Assembly: GCA_017481325.1 (NCBI GenBank)
Contig: JAFUPG010000011.1
Span: 1-24,335, forward strand
DNA: 24,335 nt
Direction of reading: 5' to 3'
DNA from: Oscillospiraceae bacterium
GTDB lineage: Bacteria > Bacillota_A > Clostridia > Oscillospirales > Oscillospiraceae
Shown: positions 7,755-14,725 of the stretch, piece after piece
How the letters are laid out: every line of letters begins with the position of its first letter
How positions within the stretch are numbered: position 1 is the first letter of the stretch
Notes under the pieces: model-generated
What the model saw: only the letters and a program-made list of their open reading frames with translations
What the model was told of the DNA's origin: nothing
The model's database searches: none
Program-made: the position numbers and the translations under genes

Positions 7755-7769
7755 TTCGCCTCTCCTTCC

Positions 7770-7976
7770 TTAGGTTTCTACGGTGATGATGCAGTCGGGG
7801 CACATGGTGGCGCAGAAGGCGCAGCCGATGCACTTGGACTGATCGGTGATCTTGGCGGGGGCGTGACCCTTCTTGTTGATGGTGTCCTTATCCAGAACCA
7901 GCAGGTTCTTGGGACAGGCAGCAACGCAGAGTCCGCAGCCCTTGCACAGGTCGGTCAGAAAGCTGAGTTTTGCCAT
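7770..7976 (-). CDS. 2-oxoacid:ferredoxin oxidoreductase, delta subunit (2x[4Fe-4S] ferredoxin)
   Basis: This 68-residue protein has two four-cysteine cluster motifs: CKGCGLCVAACP (residues 11-22) and CIGCAFCATMCP (residues 49-60). Two [4Fe-4S] clusters would pass electrons between the thiamine site and external ferredoxin. The ATG at 7976 is preceded by AAAGGAG eight bases away. A longer in-frame reading to 8033 would overlap the upstream ATPase gene and adds no family sequence, so I rejected it. It is the first VOR subunit in the transcript, 13 bases after the ATPase gene. Confidence 0.93.
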   Translation of the reverse strand: MAKLSFLTDLCKGCGLCVAACPKNLLVLDKDTINKKGHAPAKITDQSKCIGCAFCATMCPDCIITVET

Positions 7977-7989
7977 AAAGAACGCTCCT

Positions 7990-8658
7990 TTACGCATAGT
8001 ATTTCGCCTGCAGTTCCATGGGGAGCAGGTCATCGATCCGACCTTGCAGCAGGGGGTAGAGGCGATTGTGAACGGTGGTCATTTTAATGGGTAAGCCCGT
8101 CAGACGGGCGGTTTCCTTTGCATAGTCCAGAGAGGCCAGTACATCCTCTGCCGTGGTCTGGTCGCCCAGGTTGGAGTTGTTGACCAGGGCGGTAAAGGGA
8201 ATGCCGCCTGCGGCCTCGATCTCCCGGAGCACTTCCAGGGTCTCCCGGGGCGTACGGGTCAGAGGACGGTAGCAGTTGATGACCAGCAGCATCTCGTAGT
8301 CATTTTCCTCCAAAATTGCGGGGGTGTAGCGGCCTAAGGCCAGAGCGCCACGGTCATCGCCGCCGATGTCCAGCACCGCCAGCCGATCCCGGCGGTTCAC
8401 CGCCCCGTAGATCTCCTGGGGCAGGGCGGGCAGATCCACGTTGGAGTTGGCATAGGGGGAGGCGATCAGCTCGATGCCGGCCTCCGTCAGTTCCTTCAGG
8501 CTGTCCTTGGTGCGGAAATAGGGGTTGACGATGTCCAGATCCACGATGCAGACATCTTTGTCGCTCTGCTCCTTCAGCCACAGGGCATAGCTGACAGCAA
8601 TGTTGGTCTTGCCGCTGCCGTAGTGCCCGGCAAAAAGGGTCATTCGTTTATGCTTCAC
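7990..8658 (-). CDS. P-loop ATPase of the MinD/ParA/CobQ type in the VOR operon
   Basis: The protein has 222 residues. GHYGSGKTN (residues 11-19) is a Walker A motif, VDLDIVNPYFRT holds the switch-like aspartates, and LAVLDIGGDDRGA is a Walker B region. NNSNLGDQTT fits the nucleotide-base-contact part of the SIMIBI class. No membrane-targeting helix or metal-cluster cysteine motif is evident. Its role is unknown. Placement between the acyl-CoA synthetase (15 bases upstream) and the ferredoxin subunit (13 bases downstream) suggests it helps assemble, activate or regulate the oxidoreductase, but this is only a contextual inference. Confidence 0.8.
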   Translation of the reverse strand: MKHKRMTLFAGHYGSGKTNIAVSYALWLKEQSDKDVCIVDLDIVNPYFRTKDSLKELTEAGIELIASPYANSNVDLPALPQEIYGAVNRRDRLAVLDIGGDDRGALALGRYTPAILEENDYEMLLVINCYRPLTRTPRETLEVLREIEAAGGIPFTALVNNSNLGDQTTAEDVLASLDYAKETARLTGLPIKMTTVHNRLYPLLQGRIDDLLPMELQAKYYA

Positions 8659-8673
8659 GGCGCACCTTCTTTA

Positions 8674-10956
8674 TTACAGCTTATTGCGCTGGATCTTGCC
8701 GCTGGCGGTCTTGGGCAGGCTATCCTTGAATTCCACGATTCTGGGGTACTTGTAGGGGGCGGTGTGGGTCTTGACGTAGGTCTGAATTTCCTTCTTCAGT
8801 GCTTCCGTAGGCTCCGTGCCCTTGGTCAGCACGATGGAGGCCTTGACCACCTGACCACGAACCTCGTCGGGCGCAGCGGAGACGCCGCACTCCAGAACAT
8901 AGGGCAGCTCCATGATCACGTTCTCGATCTCAAAGGGACCGATGCGGTAACCGGAGGACTTGATCACGTCGTCCGCACGACCCACGTACCAGTAGTAGCC
9001 CTCCTCGTCCTTCCAGGCCAGATCGCCGGTGTGGTAGTAGCCGTCGTGCCAGCACTCTTTGGTCTTATCGGGATCCAGATAGTATTCACGGAACAGGCCG
9101 CAGGGAGCACCCTCGGCAACACGGATACAGATCTCGCCGGATTCGCCGGTGGGAACGGCCTTGCCATCGGGATCCAGCAGTGCCACATCATACAGCGCCA
9201 CAGGCTTACCCATGGAGCCTAATTTATGCTTCATGCCCACGGTGTTGCCGATGATCAGGGTGCTTTCGCTCTGACCGAAGCCCTCCATGACCCGCAGACC
9301 GGTGGCCTTCTCAAACTGGCGGAAGACCTCGGGGTTCAGAGCCTCGCCGGCGATGGTGGCATGCTGCACGCTGGAGAAATCGTACTGGGCGATGTTCTCC
9401 TTGATCATCATGCGGTAGATGGTGGGGGGAGCGCAGAAGGTGGTGATCTGGTACTTGGCGAAGAGGGGCAGAATGTCGGCGGCATCGAAGCGGTCGAAGT
9501 CGTAGACGAACACAGCGCCCTCACAGAGCCACTGGCCGTAGAGCTTGCCCCACATGGCCTTGGCCCAGCCGGTATCGGAGATGGTCAGATGGAGGCCGTC
9601 GGGATTGACCCGATGCCAGTATTTCGCAGTGATAAAGTGTCCCAGAGGATAGGTGTGGCTGTGGGCGGCGATCTTGGGATAGCCGGTGGTGCCGGAGGTG
9701 AAGTACATGAGCATGTAATCATTGCCGCAGGCGGCGTCCTCGGTGCGGTCGAAGTGACTGGAGAACATGCCGTACTCGTTGTCGTAGTCGTGCCAGCCGT
9801 CGGCGCAGCCGCCTACCATGATCTTCACATTCAGGCTCTGTGCCTGCTCTTCGGCCTCGTCGATCTGCTGCGCCACGTCGCCGTCGGCGGTGCAGACCAC
9901 GGCGGTGACACCGGCGGCCTTGAAGCGGTACTCAAAATCGTGAGCCTTCAGCTGGTTGGTGGCCGGGATGGCGATGGCGCCCAGCTTGTTCAGGGCCATC
10001 ATGCAGAACCAGAACTGATAATGACGCTTGAGCACCAGCATCACCCGGTCTCCCTTGCGGATGCCCAGGGAGCGGAAATAGTTGGCGGTGCGGTTGGAGG
10101 CCGTCTTGATGTCCTTAAAGGAGAAGCGGCGCTCCGTGCGGTCGTTGGAGATGTGGAGCATGGCCAGCTTGTTGGGCTGGCTGCCTGCCAGAGCATCCAT
10201 CACATCATATGCGAAGTTGAACTTGTCCGTATCCCGGAAGGAGATGGACTTCAATGCACCGTTCTCCTCCTCCACGGGGGTGATGAACTTGTGGTAAATG
10301 CGCTCCTGGGTGTCGGTCTTGGCTCTGCCGTCGTCGATATAGCTCTCTACGGCGGGCTTTTCGCTCTCGCCGGAGGGATTCAAGACGATGGCATAGAAGA
10401 TGCAATCCTCGCCGCCAACGGCCACCATGCCGTGGGGGGTGGAGGAGTCATAGTAAATGGAGTCACCCTCGGAGAGAACTTCAATGTGGTTGCCGATCTG
10501 CACCTTCAGCTTGCCCTTGACCACCAGATCGCACTCCTGGCCTTCGTGGGTGGTAAGCTCGATCTCCCGATGCTCCCGCTCCTCGGAGTAGGCAGAGACC
10601 ACGCACAGGGGCTCTGCAATACGGTTGCGGTAGGAGGCGGCCATGTTGTAGTAGGTCAGGCCGTGAGCCTCCTCAATGCGCTGACCCTGACCCTTACGGG
10701 TGAGGGTATAGGTGGAGAGGGTGGGGCTGGAGCCCTGGATCAGGTCGGTAACGTCAACACCGAAGATCAGGGCGCAGCGGTATAGGAAAGCGAAGCTGAG
10801 ATCCGCATTGCCGGACTCGCAGTTGATGTATTCGTCAACGTTCAAGCCGGTTTTCAGCGCCATCTCGGCGGCGGTGTAGCCCTCGATCTCTCTCAGGGCA
10901 CGGATACGCTTGGCCATATCCTGAATGGTGAGATTCAGTCCGGTCGTGGATTTCAT
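8674..10956 (-). CDS. HTH-cupin-acyl-CoA synthetase fusion, under the valine-type T-box
   Basis: This 760-residue protein has three parts. Residues about 12-73 form an XRE-type helix-turn-helix (MAKRIRALREIEGYTAAEMA). Residues about 115-195 form a cupin with the TPHG turn at 173-176. Residues about 235-760 form an AMP-forming acyl-CoA synthetase: TSGTTGYPK P-loop at 420-428, GFGQSEST, YHTGDLAW, GRADDVIKSSGYRIGPFEIEN (hinge and CoA region) and a C-terminal PKTASGKIQ with the catalytic lysine. It resembles the medium-chain (ACSM/Macs-like) synthetases. It probably makes an acyl-CoA from a short or branched acid for the VOR encoded downstream. The HTH and cupin suggest ligand-responsive DNA binding, possibly autoregulation. 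The ATG has GGAGGT eight bases upstream, directly after the T-box terminator. Substrate is inferred. Confidence 0.9.
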   Translation of the reverse strand: MKSTTGLNLTIQDMAKRIRALREIEGYTAAEMALKTGLNVDEYINCESGNADLSFAFLYRCALIFGVDVTDLIQGSSPTLSTYTLTRKGQGQRIEEAHGLTYYNMAASYRNRIAEPLCVVSAYSEEREHREIELTTHEGQECDLVVKGKLKVQIGNHIEVLSEGDSIYYDSSTPHGMVAVGGEDCIFYAIVLNPSGESEKPAVESYIDDGRAKTDTQERIYHKFITPVEEENGALKSISFRDTDKFNFAYDVMDALAGSQPNKLAMLHISNDRTERRFSFKDIKTASNRTANYFRSLGIRKGDRVMLVLKRHYQFWFCMMALNKLGAIAIPATNQLKAHDFEYRFKAAGVTAVVCTADGDVAQQIDEAEEQAQSLNVKIMVGGCADGWHDYDNEYGMFSSHFDRTEDAACGNDYMLMYFTSGTTGYPKIAAHSHTYPLGHFITAKYWHRVNPDGLHLTISDTGWAKAMWGKLYGQWLCEGAVFVYDFDRFDAADILPLFAKYQITTFCAPPTIYRMMIKENIAQYDFSSVQHATIAGEALNPEVFRQFEKATGLRVMEGFGQSESTLIIGNTVGMKHKLGSMGKPVALYDVALLDPDGKAVPTGESGEICIRVAEGAPCGLFREYYLDPDKTKECWHDGYYHTGDLAWKDEEGYYWYVGRADDVIKSSGYRIGPFEIENVIMELPYVLECGVSAAPDEVRGQVVKASIVLTKGTEPTEALKKEIQTYVKTHTAPYKYPRIVEFKDSLPKTASGKIQRNKL

Positions 10957-10984
10957 GAAATACTACCTCCGATGTGTTCGGGAC

Positions 10985-11023
10985 GAAAAAATACCCGTCC
11001 CAAAGAGATCCTTTGAGACGGGT
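10985..11023 (-). terminator. Conditional terminator of the valine-type T-box
   Basis: A 13-bp stem (11023-11011 with 11005-10993, one G-T pair) and a 5-base loop are followed by a run of six T. The 5' arm follows the T-box sequence TGGTACCGCGG directly, so the antiterminator and terminator are mutually exclusive. Confidence 0.9.
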
Positions 11024-11247
11024 AATTACCCGCGGTACCACTCAAATTACGCCCTGGGGCGTCCCTCATGCTCTGACAAGCATTATGCCTTTACGCAGCA
11101 GTCACGGGAAGGTTCTACTTGCTTGCGCTTTCTTCCTTCCGACTCAGGAGCTACAGCTCAGGGCGCTACCTGTCGGCTCGCAGCAGCCGCCGACTCTCTG
11201 AAAGGAGCGAGTCCTTTGCACTCTCCGTCAATGTCTTTCTTTAAATT
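10985..11247 (-). promoter_or_regulatory. T-box riboswitch with apparent valine (GUA) specifier
   Basis: The leader of the VOR operon. On the minus strand, Stem I has a base helix GAC...GTC and GGAG...CTCC flanking a kink-turn-like internal loop, and a distal arm beginning AGAGAGTCGGC with TGCTGCGA. The codon immediately 5' of the purine that precedes CTCC is GTA (11154-11152), read as Val. Stem III is ACGCCC-CA-GGGCGT. The T-box GAGTGGTACCGCGGG (about 11043-11029) precedes the terminator. The T in TGGT should pair with an A73 discriminator, which fits tRNA-Val and argues against the alternative register TGT (Cys, U73). Uncharged tRNA is expected to allow read-through into the operon. The T-box itself is very secure; the codon is moderately secure. 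Confidence 0.9.
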
Positions 11248-11253
11248 GCTAAA

Positions 11254-11282
11254 ATGATACCACGATTCTCAAAGAATGTCAA
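11254..11282 (-). promoter_or_regulatory. Promoter of the valine-type T-box and VOR operon
   Basis: TTGACA (11282-11277), 17-base spacer, TATCAT (11259-11254). It begins 16 bases after the stop of the upstream synthetase gene, with no terminator between them. Confidence 0.85.
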
Positions 11283-11298
11283 GAATTTTCCTGAAAAA

Positions 11299-13566
11299 TT
11301 ACAGGAGATTTCGCTGAATCTTACCGGAAATGGTCTTGGGCAAACTGTCACGGAACACGATCAATCTGGGGTACTTGTAAGGTGCGGTGTGGCTCTTGAC
11401 GTAGTTCTGAATTTCCTTCTTCAGTGCCTCTGTGGGCTCGGTGCCCTTGGTCAGCACGATGGAGGCCTTGACGATCTGGCCACGGACTTCATCGGGGGCA
11501 GCAGAGACGCCGCACTCCAGGACATAGGGCAGCTCCATGATGACGTTTTCAATCTCGAAAGGTCCGATGCGGTAGCCGGAGGACTTAATCACGTCGTCCA
11601 CTCGACCCACATACCAGAAATAGCCGTCCTCATCCTTCCAGGCGGTGTCGCCGGTGTGGTACAGGCCGTCGTGCCAGACTTCCTTTGTCTTCTCCTCGTC
11701 CCGATAATAGCCTTTAAACAGACCGCATGGGATTTCCTTGTCCGTATGGATGACGATCTCACCGGTCTCGCCCAGAGGAACGGGATTGCCGTCGGAATCT
11801 ACCAGGTCGATGTCGTACATGGGAGATGCCTTGCCCATGGAGCCGGGACGGCAAGGTGTGCCGGGGAGGGTGGCGATGGTCAGGGTGGTCTCGGTCTGAC
11901 CGTAGCCCTCCATAATGGTCAGACCGGTGGCCTTCTTGAATTGACGGGAGACCTCGGGATTCAGTGCCTCACCGGCGGTAGTCATATGGCGGATGGAGCT
12001 GAGGTCGTACTGGCTCAGATCCTCCTTAATGAACATACGCAGCATGGTGGGAGGAGCGCAGAGGCTGGTGATATTATATTTCGCAAAGAGGGGCAGAATG
12101 TCTGCCGGATCAAAGCGGTCGAAATCATAGACAAAGACGGCGCATTCACTCATCCACTGGCCGTAGAGCTTGCCCCAGAGAGCCTTGCCCCAGCCGGTGT
12201 CGGAGATGGTCAGGTGGAGACCGTCACGCTCCGCACCGTGCCAATAGCGGCCGGTGATGAAGTGACCCAGAGCATACTTGTAGCTGTGGGAGGCGATTTT
12301 GGGATAGCCGGTGGTGCCGGAGGTGAAGAACATGGTGCAGACATCGTCGCCGCAGGCGGTATCCTCTGTGCGCTCATAGCGGTCGGAGAAGAGGGCGTAT
12401 TCCTCGTTAAAGTTCCGCCAGCCCTCACGCTGACCGCCCACCAGCACCTTGGTCTTCAGGCTGGGGCTGGTTTTCTGGGCTTCGTCGATGCAATCTGCCA
12501 CAGCGCCGTCGGCGGTGGCTACGATGGCGCTGACACCGGCGGATTGGAAACGGTACTCAAAGTCGTGCGCCAGCAGCTGGTTGGTGGCGGGGATGGCCAC
12601 AGCGCCCAGCTTATGCAGCGCCAGCATGCTGTACCAGAACTGATAGTGGCGCTTGAGCACCAGCATGACCCGGTCGCCCTTACCGATGCCCAGGGAGCGG
12701 AAATAATTGGCGGTGCGATTGGACTCCTGCTTCAGATCCAGGAAGCTGAAGCGGCGCAGTTCCCGGTCACGGCTCAGATGGAGCAGTGCCAGCTTGCTGG
12801 GGTAGGTGTCTGCCAGGGCGTCCACAGTGTCGAAGGCGAAGTTGTACTTCTCCGCATTCTCAAAGCGGATGGCCTTCAGCACGCCCTGCTCATCCTCGGT
12901 GCACTTGACGAATTTTTCGCAGAGCAGATGCTGGGAGCTTCTGGCGATGGCGATATTCTGGCTGACCTCCTCGGGCTTCTCGTCCTCGCCGGGCAGAACC
13001 ACGGCGCAGAACAGGCAAGCCTGACCGTCCACGGCGATCATGCCGTGAGGGGTAGAGGAATTATAGTAAATGCAGTCGCCGGGGCCCAGGATCTCGGTGT
13101 TGTCGCCCACCTGCACCTTCAGCTTGCCGCTGATGATGAAGTCAAACTCCTGGCCGGAGTGGGTGGTGGTGTGGATGGGACGGCTCTGTTCCTCGGCGGA
13201 GTATTCATAGCGCACCAGATGGGGCTCTGCAATGCGGTCACGGAAACGGTGCGCCAGATTGCGGATCTCGATGCCGCCCTCGTTGACCATGATCTGACCC
13301 TCGCCGCTGCGGGTGACCTCGTAGGAGGACAGCTTGGCGCTGCGGCCTTCCAGAATGTCGGTGGTGCTGATGCCGAAGGCAATGGAGCACTTATGGAGGA
13401 AGGAGAAGGGGAAATCGCTTTCGCCCCGCTCATAGCTGCGGTACTGGGCCACGGTAGTGCCGGTTTTCTGAGCCATCTCCTCGGCGGTGAAGCCGGCGAT
13501 GTCACGCATATCCCGAATACGATGGGCGATTTCCAGTAAAGTCGGATCGTAGGTCTTGGTCTGCAT
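11299..13566 (-). CDS. HTH-cupin-acyl-CoA synthetase fusion, under the isoleucine-type T-box
   Basis: This 755-residue paralogue of the gene at 8674-10956 has the same order. An XRE-type HTH is at about residues 10-65, a cupin with TPHG is at about 105-190, and an AMP-forming acyl-CoA synthetase (TSGTTGYPK, GYGQTETT, YHTGDTAW, GRVDDVIKSSGYRIG, PKTISGKIQRNLL) fills the rest. The last ~100 residues are almost identical to the paralogue, while the HTH and cupin are clearly more diverged. I chose the ATG at 13566, which has AGAGGTG six bases upstream. An open frame extends to 13653 but runs through the T-box terminator. Its separate Ile-type leader suggests the two synthetases handle different branched acids, for example 2-methylbutyrate here and isobutyrate for the other; this is inference. 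Confidence 0.9.
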   Translation of the reverse strand: MQTKTYDPTLLEIAHRIRDMRDIAGFTAEEMAQKTGTTVAQYRSYERGESDFPFSFLHKCSIAFGISTTDILEGRSAKLSSYEVTRSGEGQIMVNEGGIEIRNLAHRFRDRIAEPHLVRYEYSAEEQSRPIHTTTHSGQEFDFIISGKLKVQVGDNTEILGPGDCIYYNSSTPHGMIAVDGQACLFCAVVLPGEDEKPEEVSQNIAIARSSQHLLCEKFVKCTEDEQGVLKAIRFENAEKYNFAFDTVDALADTYPSKLALLHLSRDRELRRFSFLDLKQESNRTANYFRSLGIGKGDRVMLVLKRHYQFWYSMLALHKLGAVAIPATNQLLAHDFEYRFQSAGVSAIVATADGAVADCIDEAQKTSPSLKTKVLVGGQREGWRNFNEEYALFSDRYERTEDTACGDDVCTMFFTSGTTGYPKIASHSYKYALGHFITGRYWHGAERDGLHLTISDTGWGKALWGKLYGQWMSECAVFVYDFDRFDPADILPLFAKYNITSLCAPPTMLRMFIKEDLSQYDLSSIRHMTTAGEALNPEVSRQFKKATGLTIMEGYGQTETTLTIATLPGTPCRPGSMGKASPMYDIDLVDSDGNPVPLGETGEIVIHTDKEIPCGLFKGYYRDEEKTKEVWHDGLYHTGDTAWKDEDGYFWYVGRVDDVIKSSGYRIGPFEIENVIMELPYVLECGVSAAPDEVRGQIVKASIVLTKGTEPTEALKKEIQNYVKSHTAPYKYPRLIVFRDSLPKTISGKIQRNLL

Positions 13567-13590
13567 AGATAACACCTCTCTCATGAAATA

Positions 13591-13628
13591 GAAAAAACTC
13601 GTCCCAAAGCGCTTGCTTTGAGACGAGT
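13591..13628 (-). terminator. Conditional terminator of the isoleucine-type T-box
   Basis: A 14-bp stem (13628-13615 with 13610-13597, one G-T pair) with loop AAGC runs into six T. It directly follows the T-box sequence and precedes the ribosome site of the synthetase gene. Confidence 0.9.
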
Positions 13629-13874
13629 AGAATTTACCCGCGGTACCACTCAAATTGCACGGTGTTCCGTGCCCCTTATGGCTCTGATAAGCCCCTTGCC
13701 GTGACGTGGCAGTGACGGGAGCCGCCTACCATCCGATAAAACAGATCTCGGGACTCCGGCTCGGAAGTGATGGGCATTGGAACGCTTTGCCTTATCGGGA
13801 TCGCAGCAAGCCCCGACTCTCTGGGAAGGAAGGGCATTCCGCCGTCTTCGTCATCGCCTTTGTGGTATGAAGTT
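13591..13874 (-). promoter_or_regulatory. T-box riboswitch with apparent isoleucine (AUC) specifier
   Basis: On the minus strand Stem I has GGC...GCC and GAAG...CTTC helices around a kink-turn-like loop, with a distal arm AGAGAGTCGGG and TGCTGCGA. The specifier position, read by the same rule as in the other leader, is ATC followed by A (13771-13769), a standard T-box Ile codon. A stem GCACGG-AACA-CCGTGC lies before the T-box GAGTGGTACCGCGGG. TGGT predicts an A73 discriminator, as expected for tRNA-Ile. Uncharged tRNA-Ile should switch on the downstream synthetase, and possibly genes beyond if transcription also passes the second T-box. Confidence 0.92.
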
Positions 13875-13880
13875 GTCAGG

Positions 13881-13909
13881 ATTATACCACCCGGAAACAC
13901 GGATGTCAA
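13881..13909 (-). promoter_or_regulatory. Consensus promoter of the isoleucine-type T-box
   Basis: TTGACA (13909-13904), 17-base spacer, TATAAT (13886-13881): a perfect sigma-A consensus. It starts 16 bases after the amidohydrolase stop. Confidence 0.92.
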
Positions 13910-13925
13910 GTATTATTTTAGCGAG

Positions 13926-14717
13926 TTAAAGAGAAATTTTGTAATAGGCCGCCGCATTGCGCCAGAGGATCTTCTCCCGTTCCTCTGCTGTCAGCTTCAG
14001 GCGGTCAAAGCGCTCCATTTCCTCCACCGGGGACATAAGAGGATAGTCCGTGCCGAAGAGAATGCGCTCAGGGCCGAAGGCGTGGATCAGCTCCACCGCC
14101 TTTTCCGGGGAGATGGCATAGAGGGAGGAGCTGCTGTCGGCCACCAGATTGTCGTAGCCCTTCAGCTCGTAAGTGGCATCCTCCCAGATGGACCAGCCGG
14201 CAAAATGCGCGCCGATAAACCGCACATGAGGGAAACTCTCCAGTACCTTCTTCATGCGGTTGGGGTTGGACTTGTCATAGCGGCGGTCGCCCAGATGGAG
14301 CAGGAAGGGGAGTTTTTCACCGGCGATCTCAAAGAAGCGCAGGATCCGGGGATCGTCGATGCAGAAGCCCTGGATCTCCGGATGGAGCTTGATGCCCTTG
14401 AGCCCCAGATCCAGGATCTGCCGGATATCCTGTTCCGGATCTTCCGACTCCGGGTGCAGGGTGCCAAGGCCGGTCATTTTGCCGCCGCTTTCCGCCACAG
14501 TGGCGGCAATGTAGCGGTTGATGCTGGCTACCTGATGGGCGGTGGTGGCCACGGAGTTAATGACGCTGTGGCCGATACCAACCTGCCCGGATGCCTGCTT
14601 CAGGGTCTCAACTGTGCCGTCCATCCGAGGGGGAATGCCATAGAAATGCCCCGTGGCCTCGGCGGCCTTTTGGGCGATCTTATCGGGGTAGACATGGCAA
14701 TGGGTGTCGATAATCAT
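13926..14717 (-). CDS. Metal-dependent amidohydrolase (amidohydrolase-2 / ACMSD-like family)
   Basis: This 263-residue TIM-barrel hydrolase or decarboxylase has DTHCHVYP at the N-terminus with the metal pair His6/His8. GIKLHPE, LLHLGD and GAHFAG follow, and a late GTDYPL carries the catalytic or metal Asp. This pattern fits amidohydrolase-2 proteins, which include both hydrolases and nonoxidative decarboxylases. Reaction and substrate cannot be told from the sequence. The ATG has GGAGAG close upstream. It follows the isomerase-synthetase fusion by 8 bases and is the last gene of a three-gene unit with it and the LeuA-like gene. No terminator follows before the next promoter. Confidence 0.85.
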   Translation of the reverse strand: MIIDTHCHVYPDKIAQKAAEATGHFYGIPPRMDGTVETLKQASGQVGIGHSVINSVATTAHQVASINRYIAATVAESGGKMTGLGTLHPESEDPEQDIRQILDLGLKGIKLHPEIQGFCIDDPRILRFFEIAGEKLPFLLHLGDRRYDKSNPNRMKKVLESFPHVRFIGAHFAGWSIWEDATYELKGYDNLVADSSSSLYAISPEKAVELIHAFGPERILFGTDYPLMSPVEEMERFDRLKLTAEEREKILWRNAAAYYKISL

Positions 14718-14725
14718 GGTCTCTC

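Noticed and set aside
11150..11156. Cysteine (TGT) as the specifier of the first T-box
   Set aside because: It needs a shifted register relative to the second leader, and TGGT in the T-box predicts an A73 discriminator, whereas bacterial tRNA-Cys carries U73.
11254..13539. Very long open frame on the plus strand opposite the second synthetase gene
   Set aside because: It is antisense to a clear acyl-CoA synthetase, its protein is low-complexity Gly/His/Leu-rich with no family motifs, and it has no ribosome site. Similar antisense frames at 9226-10785 and 14861-16300 are rejected for the same reasons.
13567..13653. N-terminal extension of the second synthetase to 13653
   Set aside because: The extra codons run through the T-box antiterminator and terminator, and a good ribosome site serves the ATG at 13566.
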